Of a stretch of DNA of 64,000 nt, positions 38,098 through 46,825 are shown piece after piece (within the stretch, counting starts at the first letter, position 1; every line of letters begins with the position of its first letter). A program made the position numbers and the translations under genes. The notes under the pieces are model-generated. The model saw nothing but the letters and a program-made list of their open reading frames with translations. It searched no databases and had not been told where the DNA came from. Source of the stretch: JABAAI01 sp965261955 (GTDB lineage Bacteria > Spirochaetota > Leptospiria > Leptospirales > Leptonemataceae); contig CBDHEM010000069.1 in assembly GCA_965261955.1 (NCBI GenBank), positions 558,001 through 622,000 on the forward strand, given 5' to 3'.

Positions 38098-40260
38098 ATG
38101 AGTAGGTCACTCTATATGACAAAAGAAAACAGCGATCTATATCTTTTAAGCCCTGATATTTGGGAAAAAATATCTATTTTACTTCCGATTGGAGCAAGAA
38201 AGTATCAAATAACATGTTCTCTTTTCTCACAAGAGAATATTCAAAAAAAAATCAAGAGAAAAGACTTTATAATTATTGTTCTCAGTTACAATTATTTAAA
38301 AACAAATTATTTTGATATCATAACTCTCATAAAAAAGATAAGCAATTTTCATGTCGGCTTCCTTTTGCTTGGAGACGAAGATGAAAAAAGATTTGAGCAA
38401 CAAAGTGATACTCTTTTTCATCATTTGAATAATATTGAAAAAACGAAAACAAAATGTTTTCCAATCCTTTGTTTTCCTCTTACGATAGGAAAACATTATT
38501 TTAAAAGTGCTATAAAAAATCTGACACAACAGTTAATCTATCTAAAAACTAAAAGTGATCAGCTAAACTCTGATGATTATGAAATACGTCGCATATTAAA
38601 TATAAGTAAATATCTAGCCAGAGAAAAAAACTTTGAAATATTGATCACTTTAGTTCTAGAAGAAGCTAGACGTATCGCATGTGCAGACGGTGGTTCTATT
38701 TACATTATAGAAGAGAACCCTTCTACTAATATAAAAAAACTACGCTTTAAGCGCTCTGCACTGATTTCTGATAGTGATGAATTTCTGTTAGCGATTGATT
38801 CTAGTTCTATCGCAGGGCACGTGGCTCTTACAGGAAAACCTTTACTCATCGCAAATGTATATAATCTACCCAAAAATTTACCATTTAGTTTTAATAAAAA
38901 TTTAGACAGAATGTATAACTACCATACAAAGTCTATGCTTGTGATTCCTATGATCAATCAACTAGGAGATGTAATGGGGGTGCTTCAGTTAATCAATCGC
39001 AAAAAAAAATTTCAAGATAAAATCAGTCTAGAAGATATGCGAAATGGAATTGGGATACTACCCTTTAGCCATAAAGACTATCTTTTAACAAATTCTGTTG
39101 CTAATCAAAGTGCCATTGCCCTTTATAATCAAAGCCTACTAGAAGAACAAAAAAAACTATTAGAGAGCTTCATTGAATTGATTGCATCTGCTATTGACTC
39201 AAAATCAGATTATACAGGAAGTCATTGCCATCGTGTTCCTATAATAACAGAAATGCTTACAAAAGTTGCTTGTGAATATGACGAGGGTTCTTTAAAAGGT
39301 TTTCAACTTTCTGAGGAAGAATGGTATGAAATTCGTATCGCTGCTGGTTTGCATGATTGTGGAAAGATTGTTACCCCTGTCCATGTTATGGATAAAGCAA
39401 CAAAATTAGAAACAATTGCAGATAGAATTGAGAATGTTAAATTACGTTTTGAAATTTTACGCCAAAATGCAGAAAAAAAATATATAACGTGTATGCTTGA
39501 AAATAAAGTATTAGCTAACGAAAGTGAGGTACTTTTAAAAAAGCAAATAGATGAAATCAATGACATGGAAACCTTTATTGAAAAAGTAAATATTGGCGGT
39601 GAGTTTTTGAAATCTGAAGATGTAGAAAGAATTTTATCTATTGGGAAAAAAACATATCTGCAGAATAATGAGCCAAAAAATTTACTTACAGAAACCGAAA
39701 TCAAATATCTTTCTATTTCTCGTGGAACATTATCAGAAGAAGAACGCCTAATTATAAATGGTCACATGGTCGATACGGTCAAAATGCTCGAGTCCTTACC
39801 CTTTCCTAAAAGCCTTAGGCGTGTTCCCGAATATGCTTGTGGTCATCATGAAAAAATGGATGGTACCGGCTATCCAAAAGGAGTATATGGACAAGATATG
39901 TCTATTCCAGCACGTATCATGGCTGTTGCCGATGTATTTGAAGCTCTTACGGCTACAGACCGTCCCTATAAAAAAGCAAAGAGCCTTTCCGAAACAATGT
40001 TCATCATGGGGAAGATGAAAGAAAACAATCATTTCGATCCTGAAATCTTTGATCTTTTTATTACGTCTGAGGTTTATCGTATCTATGCTGAAGTATATAT
40101 GTCACAGGATTTGATCGACGAAGTCGATAAGGAAGCACTACTAAATATAAAGCCAAAAGGATTTTCACTTCCTCCTAAAGAAGAACGTTTAAAACGCAAA
40201 GAGGGCTTTTTACCAGCCTATAAATCTATGGATAAAAGCTACAAAAAATTAAAACTATAA
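38098..40260 (+). CDS. GAF and HD-GYP domain protein, predicted cyclic-di-GMP phosphodiesterase
   Basis: 720 residues. Residues 1-150 may be a degenerate receiver-like domain. A GAF domain follows (about 175-345; EEARRIACADGGSIYI, SSIAGHVALTGKPLLI, LVIPMINQLGDVMGVLQLIN). The HD-GYP domain starts near 360 (IELIASAIDSKSDYTGSHC), with the metal-binding LHDCGK at about 417 and the signature HHEKMDGTGYPKG at about 582. These two motifs are about 165 residues apart because of a helical insert beginning KLETIADRIENVKLRFE. That insert occurs in a subset of HD-GYP proteins. The predicted role is hydrolysis of c-di-GMP in response to a small-molecule or redox signal sensed by GAF. Confidence 0.9.
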   Translation: MSRSLYMTKENSDLYLLSPDIWEKISILLPIGARKYQITCSLFSQENIQKKIKRKDFIIIVLSYNYLKTNYFDIITLIKKISNFHVGFLLLGDEDEKRFEQQSDTLFHHLNNIEKTKTKCFPILCFPLTIGKHYFKSAIKNLTQQLIYLKTKSDQLNSDDYEIRRILNISKYLAREKNFEILITLVLEEARRIACADGGSIYIIEENPSTNIKKLRFKRSALISDSDEFLLAIDSSSIAGHVALTGKPLLIANVYNLPKNLPFSFNKNLDRMYNYHTKSMLVIPMINQLGDVMGVLQLINRKKKFQDKISLEDMRNGIGILPFSHKDYLLTNSVANQSAIALYNQSLLEEQKKLLESFIELIASAIDSKSDYTGSHCHRVPIITEMLTKVACEYDEGSLKGFQLSEEEWYEIRIAAGLHDCGKIVTPVHVMDKATKLETIADRIENVKLRFEILRQNAEKKYITCMLENKVLANESEVLLKKQIDEINDMETFIEKVNIGGEFLKSEDVERILSIGKKTYLQNNEPKNLLTETEIKYLSISRGTLSEEERLIINGHMVDTVKMLESLPFPKSLRRVPEYACGHHEKMDGTGYPKGVYGQDMSIPARIMAVADVFEALTATDRPYKKAKSLSETMFIMGKMKENNHFDPEIFDLFITSEVYRIYAEVYMSQDLIDEVDKEALLNIKPKGFSLPPKEERLKRKEGFLPAYKSMDKSYKKLKL

Positions 40261-40324
40261 TTGTATAGAAAAAACAAAAACACACAAAACAGAAGGAACG
40301 ATTACGATAATCTTCTCGAATGAT

Positions 40325-41662
40325 CTAGTTTTGTAAAATAGCTTTTTGCATCCCTTTAGTATCTCTATAATTCGTTGTTTTCCAAATCAGTTTTCCCTTA
40401 TGATCTAGTACCACAAAAAAAGGAAGACCTATTTTGAGTTCTGGGAAACGAGTATCATGGCTAAAATCTTCAAACTCAGGGTCTGTATCATAAATCTTTA
40501 GTAGAATAGCTTTATCTAAAGCGCTCTGTAACTTTTGATTCGTTTGCAATAAATTATTAAAATCTTTACAATTTGCACACCATTCTGCATAAAAATCAAT
40601 AAAGATGGGTTTTTTTTCTTTTTTAGCAAGTTCCAAAGTATATAAAAAGTTTCGATGAAAACGAAGTTTTCCTATATCTTCATAAAGCGGTGCTTTATTT
40701 TGGACATAATGAGGAACTTTTTGATAAACAATGCCACGAACAATAAAGGCTATACCAAAAGACAATGCAATCAGAGCAAAATAAAAACATGTCTGTGCCC
40801 GACGATCTTCTCTGGCTGGCGGTTTTAAACCTAAAAACACAGCTAGGAAAAGAAAAGCAAGACCCGATAGAATGAAATAGATTTCTGTGTTGGCAAAACC
40901 CATGATTTGTAGACCTTTATCGATTTGATAAAAAGCAACTAATGCAATCGCTAATGAAAAGCTATATTTGACAACTAAAAGCCAATTACCCGAACGAGGT
41001 AAACGCCCCCCTAAGACACCTGTAATAAAAAAAGGTAAAGCTATTCCTGCTCCAAAAGAAAAACAAAGCGAGGCGCCATAAAGTATAGGATAGAAATTCA
41101 TTTCATTAGTATTACCAGAGTTTTGGGCCACAAGAAGAAGCATACTCACAAGAACAGGTGCCACGCAAGCAGATGCAATCAGTCCGGCTAGAAGCCCCAT
41201 CAACATTGTAAAGAGAGAGCCCCCTTGATACGAAATACGATTTTGTAAATTTTCACCCATGCTCCAATGCAAAGCATACCAATCTAGACTAACAAAAGAT
41301 AAAAATAAAAAAAGGAAACCTGTACACACCGTGAAAATTCCACTCTGCATCACTTGATTAAAAGCACTCCCCATTGTAGCAGCCAAAGAACCTAGTATCG
41401 TATAAGCAAGTACCATCCCAAACCAATAAATAAAAGGATGCTTCCAAGTAGACTGCTCACTTCGATTGCGTAGAAAACCAGCCGTTATGGGGTATAATGG
41501 ATACACACAAGGAAAGAGGCTAGCCAAAAGGCCAGCTAAAAAATACAATGGATAGGAAAGGTATAGTACATCTAAACTCTGAACAGCCCAACTATTTACC
41601 CATTGATGCAAACTCTCCATGCTTCTAATTAAATATTTTCTTTCATGACCTTTTTCATTCAA
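40325..41662 (-). CDS. DsbD-like thiol:disulfide interchange protein (no N-terminal periplasmic domain)
   Basis: 445 residues. An N-terminal eight-helix CcdA/DsbD transmembrane domain carries the two redox cysteines in LASLFPCVYPLYPITAG and IASACVAPVLVS. The C-terminal thioredoxin-like domain has FIDFYAEWCANCKDFNNLLQ with the CANC active site and FFVVLDHKGK. It moves electrons from cytoplasmic thioredoxin across the membrane. The alpha domain of full DsbD is absent, as in shorter ScsB/CcdA-type versions. ATG at 41620 is an alternative start. The gene is followed after 12 bases by its upstream neighbour, a DUF2079 gene on the same strand. Confidence 0.88.
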   Translation of the reverse strand: MNEKGHERKYLIRSMESLHQWVNSWAVQSLDVLYLSYPLYFLAGLLASLFPCVYPLYPITAGFLRNRSEQSTWKHPFIYWFGMVLAYTILGSLAATMGSAFNQVMQSGIFTVCTGFLFLFLSFVSLDWYALHWSMGENLQNRISYQGGSLFTMLMGLLAGLIASACVAPVLVSMLLLVAQNSGNTNEMNFYPILYGASLCFSFGAGIALPFFITGVLGGRLPRSGNWLLVVKYSFSLAIALVAFYQIDKGLQIMGFANTEIYFILSGLAFLFLAVFLGLKPPAREDRRAQTCFYFALIALSFGIAFIVRGIVYQKVPHYVQNKAPLYEDIGKLRFHRNFLYTLELAKKEKKPIFIDFYAEWCANCKDFNNLLQTNQKLQSALDKAILLKIYDTDPEFEDFSHDTRFPELKIGLPFFVVLDHKGKLIWKTTNYRDTKGMQKAILQN

Positions 41663-41674
41663 TCACACCATACT

Positions 41675-43255
41675 TTAAAAGGGACTGCGTGAGAATGTTA
41701 TAGTTCCAGATGGATGTGTTTTTTTGTATTGGCCGTATTTACGTACATGTGCTTCTAATTCTTTTGAATCACTATATGGATAGGGCGAAAGATCCAAATG
41801 GATAATCCCAATGGCATCTTTTTCTTGCATACACACTTCTCTTGCTTCTCCTCCTTCTCCACCAATAACTTTTGTGAGTGTATTATGTTTAAATTGAGGG
41901 AAAAGCACATCTTGTAAGCAAAGAGTACGAGATTTTGGTCTCAAATCTTTTTCAATTTTTCTAAGTTCACTATACACATCTATACGTGTTTTTGTGAAAT
42001 TGATATAGCCCTTCCACAGCAAAGGCGAGATCATCAGAAAAAATGGAAGTATATTTTGAATAGGAAAGGAATATATTTTTCTACCTGAAATTTTCTTATA
42101 CACATCTAAAAAGCCCCAAAAAGCAAAGGGCAAAATAGCGCTTGTATAATATGTCATATAATGGTGCATACCCACCTCACATGTACCCATAATCACAGAA
42201 ATAAAAGTAAGGGGAAGAAAAACTTTTCGTGAAAAGAAAGGTAAGAACAGGAAACTTCCATAGAATTGAAACCACTTAGACACAATAAAAACATCATAAA
42301 GAACTTCGATAGGCTTTTGGAAGAAACCAAATACAATTTGAATAGGTGTGTTACCATATTTTCCCCAATATGAGATAGGGGCAACATGATTGAGAGGAGG
42401 AAAAGTCATAAAATAAGGACGTGCGATAGTATAATTCAATAGAAAAAAAACAATACTAAATAAAAAAAGAACGGAGGCTTCTTTGCGCATACTTTTTTCC
42501 CAAATTAGGGCACCAATAGAAAAAACACTAAAGTACATCGCCCCATTTTCTTTCGTAAGAATATAAAATAAAAATGCGATTACCCATATGCTTTTTTTTC
42601 TAGAAACCCAACCATAAGCAAAATATAAACCAGAAAGTAAAAATACATTCTCAGGATGAAATGAGTAATTTACATTGCGCCATACCCATGAGCAGCTAAG
42701 AAAGAAAACACAAGTTAAAACACATATCCATTTATTATCCATGTAATGATCGCATAATTTCCATAAAGGAATCACCGAAAGAGCAATAATAAAAGGATGA
42801 ATAATAATAAGAAAATAGCTTGAATCAAAAAGAGTATGAAAGGGTACAAACAAAAGTAAAGTATAAAACTGATGCACAACGTACATGTTGGTTTGATTTA
42901 CTTCCGAATACAAAAAACGCCCACTATGTATATTGTATAACAGAGAATCAAATACACCAAAATCAAGACCCGGGATATCTATCGCCCAATATCCCATAAG
43001 CTCTGCTATCAAAAAGAAGAGAGCGAATAACACAAAAAGTAAATAGGCTTGTTTTTTTGCTTTTTCACTTAACGTTATTTTTGCTGGATTTATTTTTTTT
43101 ATACCAAGAATAATAAAGAAAATAAATACAAATATCATCTGCCAATTTCGTATATTACCCATGGGGGAATATACAAAAGTTGAAATAAAAGAAAGAACAA
43201 GACAAATAGCAATCCCGAAAATATAAAAAGAGGCAATCCTATCTACATTCAACAT
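41675..43255 (-). CDS. DUF2079 integral membrane protein
   Basis: 526 residues with about ten transmembrane segments. The family features are an early LDFGVFDSLLYNIHSGRFLY, the loop NVNYSFHPENVFLL and a conserved acidic block LTKENGAMYFSVF. The C-terminal soluble tail starts around residue 430. DUF2079 proteins resemble glycosyltransferase-C type membrane enzymes, but no reaction is established. It is transcribed toward the DsbD-like gene with 12 bases between them, so they probably form an operon. Confidence 0.8.
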   Translation of the reverse strand: MLNVDRIASFYIFGIAICLVLSFISTFVYSPMGNIRNWQMIFVFIFFIILGIKKINPAKITLSEKAKKQAYLLFVLFALFFLIAELMGYWAIDIPGLDFGVFDSLLYNIHSGRFLYSEVNQTNMYVVHQFYTLLLFVPFHTLFDSSYFLIIIHPFIIALSVIPLWKLCDHYMDNKWICVLTCVFFLSCSWVWRNVNYSFHPENVFLLSGLYFAYGWVSRKKSIWVIAFLFYILTKENGAMYFSVFSIGALIWEKSMRKEASVLFLFSIVFFLLNYTIARPYFMTFPPLNHVAPISYWGKYGNTPIQIVFGFFQKPIEVLYDVFIVSKWFQFYGSFLFLPFFSRKVFLPLTFISVIMGTCEVGMHHYMTYYTSAILPFAFWGFLDVYKKISGRKIYSFPIQNILPFFLMISPLLWKGYINFTKTRIDVYSELRKIEKDLRPKSRTLCLQDVLFPQFKHNTLTKVIGGEGGEAREVCMQEKDAIGIIHLDLSPYPYSDSKELEAHVRKYGQYKKTHPSGTITFSRSPF

Positions 43256-43817
43256 ATTTCTCTATTCTCTGTCTGAAAGCCAGACAACCTAACCGATAAC
43301 AGTGGACACTCTATCTGCATATAACCGTTATGAAACACCAATTTAAAGCATTTTAGACGCGTATTTTTTTTACTTTTCTGCATTTTGCAACACAGTCCCT
43401 ACATGTATGGAAATAAAATAACAGTCAAATGAAAAACAAGAAGTCAAGACACAGCCCTTTTTTTGTAGCTCCCATAAAAGTGGTAGGATGTTAGGCAAAA
43501 AAAATCCCCACACACCTACAGAAGCTCGGCACAACACACCACCCGTATACTCTATAAGTCCAGAAGACCCACTGTCATCATTGCCCTCTCTTCTCAGCTA
43601 GGCACATAGCTCCTTACTTACTCCCCCTATAGGCACAACTTTAGTTACAGGATCACCAATACGGCAGCTTTTTTTCGTAAACTCAAAAAGATTATTACCC
43701 TTCAAGGCAGACACACCCTTTAGCCATGCTAAACCCTCCTAGTTTAGTGCGGCTAACAAGTCGTAGATGTTTGCTAATTTCACCCACAGCTTGCGTCTTT
43801 ATATAAAATAACGACAG
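43256..43817. other. 562-bp intergenic region with a MITE copy and decayed coding sequence
   Basis: The first 144 bases contain a MITE-like copy. From about 43800 down to 43380 on the minus strand, reading frames switch several times but show protein-like stretches: VGEISKHLRLVSRTKLGGF, then WLKGVSALKGNNLFEFTKKS, then GDPVTKVVPIGGVSKELCA. They are separated by stops and a frameshift. This looks like the remains of one small gene that I cannot identify. Confidence 0.4.
43330..43399 (-). repeat. MITE-like element copy 3 (reverse orientation)
   Basis: The right end, gcattttgcaacacagtccc, is a good terminal repeat. The interior tgaaacaccaatttaaagca then ttttagacgcg matches the complement of the family. 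The left end is unclear and may extend to about 43303. Confidence 0.6.
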
Positions 43818-44117
43818 TTATCTTTTTTGCAATAGTAGTCTTCTAATCTCCTTTATGTCTGCTTTCTGTTCTGCAAAACGACGTTTCATTTCTACCTTTG
43901 TATCACTCATTTGTGATTTAATATCGATATGTAAATAAAAAATAACCGTTAGCAAAAGAGAAAATCCACCGATCACCACTACCCAAAGCCTATCTATATT
44001 CTTATCTCTTTGCTTATCCGCATAATCCAGCAACTTAGTAGCCGTCTGTTCCCCTATTTTTGGCTTTAGGAGCTTTACTAACTCCAACGCATCGGCTGTT
44101 GTACTCACTCGTAGCAT
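43818..44117 (-). CDS. Small coiled-coil protein with one transmembrane segment
   Basis: 99 residues from ATG at 44117 (MLRVSTTADALELV), supported by an AGAAGG ribosome binding site. The longer frame upstream is not needed. A predicted amphipathic region (residues 8-45) is followed by one hydrophobic segment (LWVVVIGGFSLLLTVIFYL) and a charged coiled-coil tail (KSQMSDTKVEMKRRFAEQKA). The architecture is like that of DUF1640-type small proteins and like the paralogues at 48.7-50.2 kb, but without their sequence repeats. Function unknown. Confidence 0.65.
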   Translation of the reverse strand: MLRVSTTADALELVKLLKPKIGEQTATKLLDYADKQRDKNIDRLWVVVIGGFSLLLTVIFYLHIDIKSQMSDTKVEMKRRFAEQKADIKEIRRLLLQKR

Positions 44118-44410
44118 AAACCTTCTTTTTATGTATTTCGGCAAGTAGAAAATACCACACAAATATAAAACCCATATAAAAAGGTAACACATTTGAGTAT
44201 TCTTTTTTACAAATGATCGACTTTCCCTTTTAGCTGTAATCAGCAAAAATACAAATTATCACGATAAATTTATTTCGTGTAAGGAATACAGAAATCCGTT
44301 GTAAAGCAAGCCTTATGCTTGAAATGATGACAGCCAAGAATATACGTTTTGGCTGTCGTATGCATGGAGTATACATGGAATATCCATGTAGTATGCCATA
44401 AGACTTTTTA

Positions 44411-44688
44411 TTACATACACGTGGTAACTTTAGGCATAGTGTCATAGCTTTTTCCAGATAAAGACCGCTCATTTTCCTTTTTATTTTTTCCTCCCCACTG
44501 CTTAAAGAAAAACACCGTATTCGTGTACTCGCATTGTCTTTTAATGTCTAAGATCTATGGTTTTTTTATTTCTCTTGAGTTAGTCCCACTTTCTCCACCG
44601 ACAATCACCCAATCAATGCCAGATAATTTCATTTTGGGAATTGCTTCCAGCAGGAGTTCGTAAGATAAAAACTTGATTATTACATCTT
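44411..44688 (-). pseudogene. 5'-truncated, nonsense-mutated DUF5131 (phage Gp37/Gp68-like) gene
   Basis: The frame reads FLSYELLLEAIPKMKLSG, then IDWVIVGGESGTNSREIKKP, then a TAG at 44555-44557, and continues in the same frame with ILDIKRQCEYTNTVFFFKQW and GGKNKKENERSLSGKSYDTM to a stop at 44411. This matches the C-terminal part of DUF5131 proteins (..DWVIVGGESG.....W...I..QC....FFFKQWGG). The TAG falls where Trp is usual, so a single TGG-to-TAG change explains it. The 5' part is missing and the fragment begins exactly at the MITE insertion at 44689. Confidence 0.75.
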
Positions 44689-44794
44689 GGGGCTGTTGCA
44701 AAATATAAAAAAACAGAAAGTTAATCTTCTAAAATACCTCAGATTGGCGTTTCATGGCATTCTATTTGCAATTATTTACATTTTGCAAAGTCCC
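44689..44794 (+). repeat. MITE-like element copy 4 (reference copy, 106 bp, with target duplication)
   Basis: The left terminus is GGGGCTGTTGCAAAATATAAA. The complement of the right terminus is GGGACTTTGCAAAATGTAAA, matching apart from three differences. The element is flanked on both sides by ATCTT (44684-44688 and 44795-44799), a 5-bp target-site duplication. It has no coding capacity. This copy defines the family: nine copies were found in the window. Confidence 0.85.
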
Positions 44795-44891
44795 ATCTTA
44801 TGTATGGTGTGAGCATTATGGCCAAGCAAATAAAGACGGTACTTGTGTGATTTGTGGTTAGTTAGGTTGATTAAGAGATGTTATCGTTTTT

Positions 44892-46499
44892 CTAGGTATA
44901 ATCACTCATTTTTGTAAAGGGTAGTGATTTTTTTTTATAGCCAAGTGTCTCCCCAAGGGTTTGGAAGTTACCCATTCCCTTACTCAGCTCAATATCGTCT
45001 GTGGTAAACTGAGCTGGATGCTGATAGCCAGCCGTATGTGATAAAGCGATGAGCTCTTGACGGAAAACTTGTATATAATTAGCAAAACGGTTGGCCTTGT
45101 CTTTGATATTGATCCCGGCCTCTAACCATTTATTTTGTGTGGCTATACCAGTAGGACAATGGCCGGTATGGCATTTTTGTGCTTGTATACAACCTATGGA
45201 TATCATCGCTTCCCGGGCAACTTGAATAAGGTCACAACCCATTGCGAATGCTGTGATAGCACGATCTGGAAAACCTAATTTACCACTTCCTATCCATGCC
45301 ACATCATTTTGTACTCCGGTTTTCATAAACAGTTTATAGACCCGAGAAAAAGCCGTTTTGAATGGTAGTGACACATGATCGGAATAGGTTAAGGGGGCCG
45401 CACCAGTTCCGCCTTCTGAACCATCGATAGAAATAAAATCTGGTCCCTGTTTTCTCTCCTTCATAGCTTTGGCTAGCCTTTCCCAAAATAAAGTTTTACC
45501 GATGGCACACTTGATACCAATGGGGAGCCCTGTCCCTTGTGCAATCGTTTCTATGAAATGGAGTAAAGTATCTACATCATGAAAGACAGAATGGCCATTT
45601 GGAGAAATACAATCCTGACCTTGGGGGATACCTCTAGTCTCTGCAATTTCTTTACTAATTTTTTGACTGGGTAAAACACCTCCCTTACCCGGTTTCGCCC
45701 CTTGAGAAATTTTTATTTCGATCATTTTAATTGCCGGGTGTTTTTGTACTTTTTTGATTAACTTTTCTATACTAAAATTTCCTTCGTTATCTCTAACCCC
45801 AAAATAACCAGTTCCTATTTGGAGAACTACATCCGCTCCCAATAGATGGTATTCACTTAATCCTCCTTCACCTGTATTGTGATAACAGTTTGCCAATTTC
45901 GCTCCTTGATTAAAAGAGGAAACAGACCGTTTGCCAAGAGAACCGTAAGACATTGCAGATATGTTGATAACGGAAGGTGGTCGGAAGGATTTCCTTCTTT
46001 TATGAGATTCACCAATGATTTTTAGGCAAGGGATCGCAGTGGTGTCATTCGAGATATAATCCACTTTGTGACTGGGGATGGGAAAGGCTGCATTTTTAAT
46101 AATGGGGTAACCTGGCTCATAAAGCTGTTCCGTTGTACCAAATCCAAAGTAGTTGTTTTGTTTTTTAGCCGAGGCATAGATCCATCGTCTTTCGGCTCGA
46201 TTGAAAGGGCTTTCTTCTTTATCGTTGGCAACAATGTATTGTCTTATCTCGGGTCCAATTTTTTCAAGCCAGTAGCGAAAGTGTCCAAAAATGGGAAAAT
46301 TATGTATAATAGTATGTTTTTTTTGGAGAAAAATATCGTGTACGGCTAAAACAAAAAAGAAGAGAGCAATAATGATGAATAGATTTCCCCAAGCAAATTG
46401 AAAAATCTGTTCAAAAACAGAAAAGATAAAAAAAGAAAAAGATTCCCAAAAAGCTTCCATAAAAGAGTTGTTGCAAAAGTGAATAAAGGTTCCAAGCAT
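44892..46499 (-). CDS. FMN-binding glutamate-synthase-like protein with an N-terminal membrane anchor
   Basis: 535 residues. Residues 1-60 include one or two hydrophobic segments (FFIFSVFEQIFQFAWGNLFI, IIALFFFVLAVHDIF). The rest is the FMN-binding domain of glutamate synthase: SVINISAMSYGSLGKRSV, NTGEGGLSEYH, IEIKISQGAKPGKGGVLP, DFISIDGSEGGTGAAPL. A 3Fe-4S motif follows (CIQAQKCHTGHCPTGIATQ). The glutamine amidotransferase domain is absent, so ammonia or another donor must serve, and this group may not make glutamate. Its start region overlaps one arm of a long inverted repeat (46455-46473). Confidence 0.88.
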   Translation of the reverse strand: MLGTFIHFCNNSFMEAFWESFSFFIFSVFEQIFQFAWGNLFIIIALFFFVLAVHDIFLQKKHTIIHNFPIFGHFRYWLEKIGPEIRQYIVANDKEESPFNRAERRWIYASAKKQNNYFGFGTTEQLYEPGYPIIKNAAFPIPSHKVDYISNDTTAIPCLKIIGESHKRRKSFRPPSVINISAMSYGSLGKRSVSSFNQGAKLANCYHNTGEGGLSEYHLLGADVVLQIGTGYFGVRDNEGNFSIEKLIKKVQKHPAIKMIEIKISQGAKPGKGGVLPSQKISKEIAETRGIPQGQDCISPNGHSVFHDVDTLLHFIETIAQGTGLPIGIKCAIGKTLFWERLAKAMKERKQGPDFISIDGSEGGTGAAPLTYSDHVSLPFKTAFSRVYKLFMKTGVQNDVAWIGSGKLGFPDRAITAFAMGCDLIQVAREAMISIGCIQAQKCHTGHCPTGIATQNKWLEAGINIKDKANRFANYIQVFRQELIALSHTAGYQHPAQFTTDDIELSKGMGNFQTLGETLGYKKKSLPFTKMSDYT

Positions 46500-46610
46500 G
46501 AGTAGCCATACTTCCTATTTTCAGGTTAGTAGCCGATTCATAACAATCTATTCAAAAGCCTCCACACCTATAGGACGCTTGTCTACTTTTCCAACAACTC
46601 TTTTATGGAA
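46455..46610. repeat. 156-bp segment with 19-bp perfect inverted repeats across a gene start
   Basis: TTCCATAAAAGAGTTGTTG at 46455-46473 recurs as its exact complement at 46592-46610, and the match extends inward (AAAAGT) with one mismatch. The left arm lies inside the glutamate-synthase-like frame (around its second Met). The core AGAGTTGTTG(c)AAAA also bounds 18343-18530. This is either a non-autonomous element that supplied the gene's upstream region or IS remnants. Confidence 0.6.
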
Positions 46611-46745
46611 ATACCATTGCACATTTAGATCAATGACTTTTTGCTTACTAACTGAGCAACTTTATATATAACTTGACAGTCTTGTTCTTTTAGCCCGACA
46701 TTAAAGAGTGGGGTGAGTTGGAGCTAACGATGCTTCTCCCATTCA

Positions 46746-46793
46746 GGGACTGTTGTAAAATAATGACGCAAACCAGCATTTCACGACAGTCCC
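46746..46793. repeat. MITE-like element copy 5 (48-bp internally deleted form)
   Basis: GGGACTGTTGTAAAAT at the left and the complement GGGACTGTCGTGAAAT at the right are near-perfect inverted termini only about 48 bp apart, so most of the interior has been lost. It lies in the leuA leader, 33 bases before the start codon, and could fold into a hairpin in the leuA mRNA. Confidence 0.65.
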
Positions 46794-46825
46794 ATGAATC
46801 ATGGGATTTCTAAAGATCAGTTCTA

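Noticed and set aside
44230..44472. 80-residue minus-strand frame near the DUF5131 remnant
   Set aside because: It overlaps the DUF5131 remnant in another frame, has no clear ribosome binding site and is not protein-like.
46660..46700. A TTGACA hexamer as the leuA promoter -35
   Set aside because: No good -10 hexamer lies at the right distance, and the sequence is AT-rich enough for chance matches.
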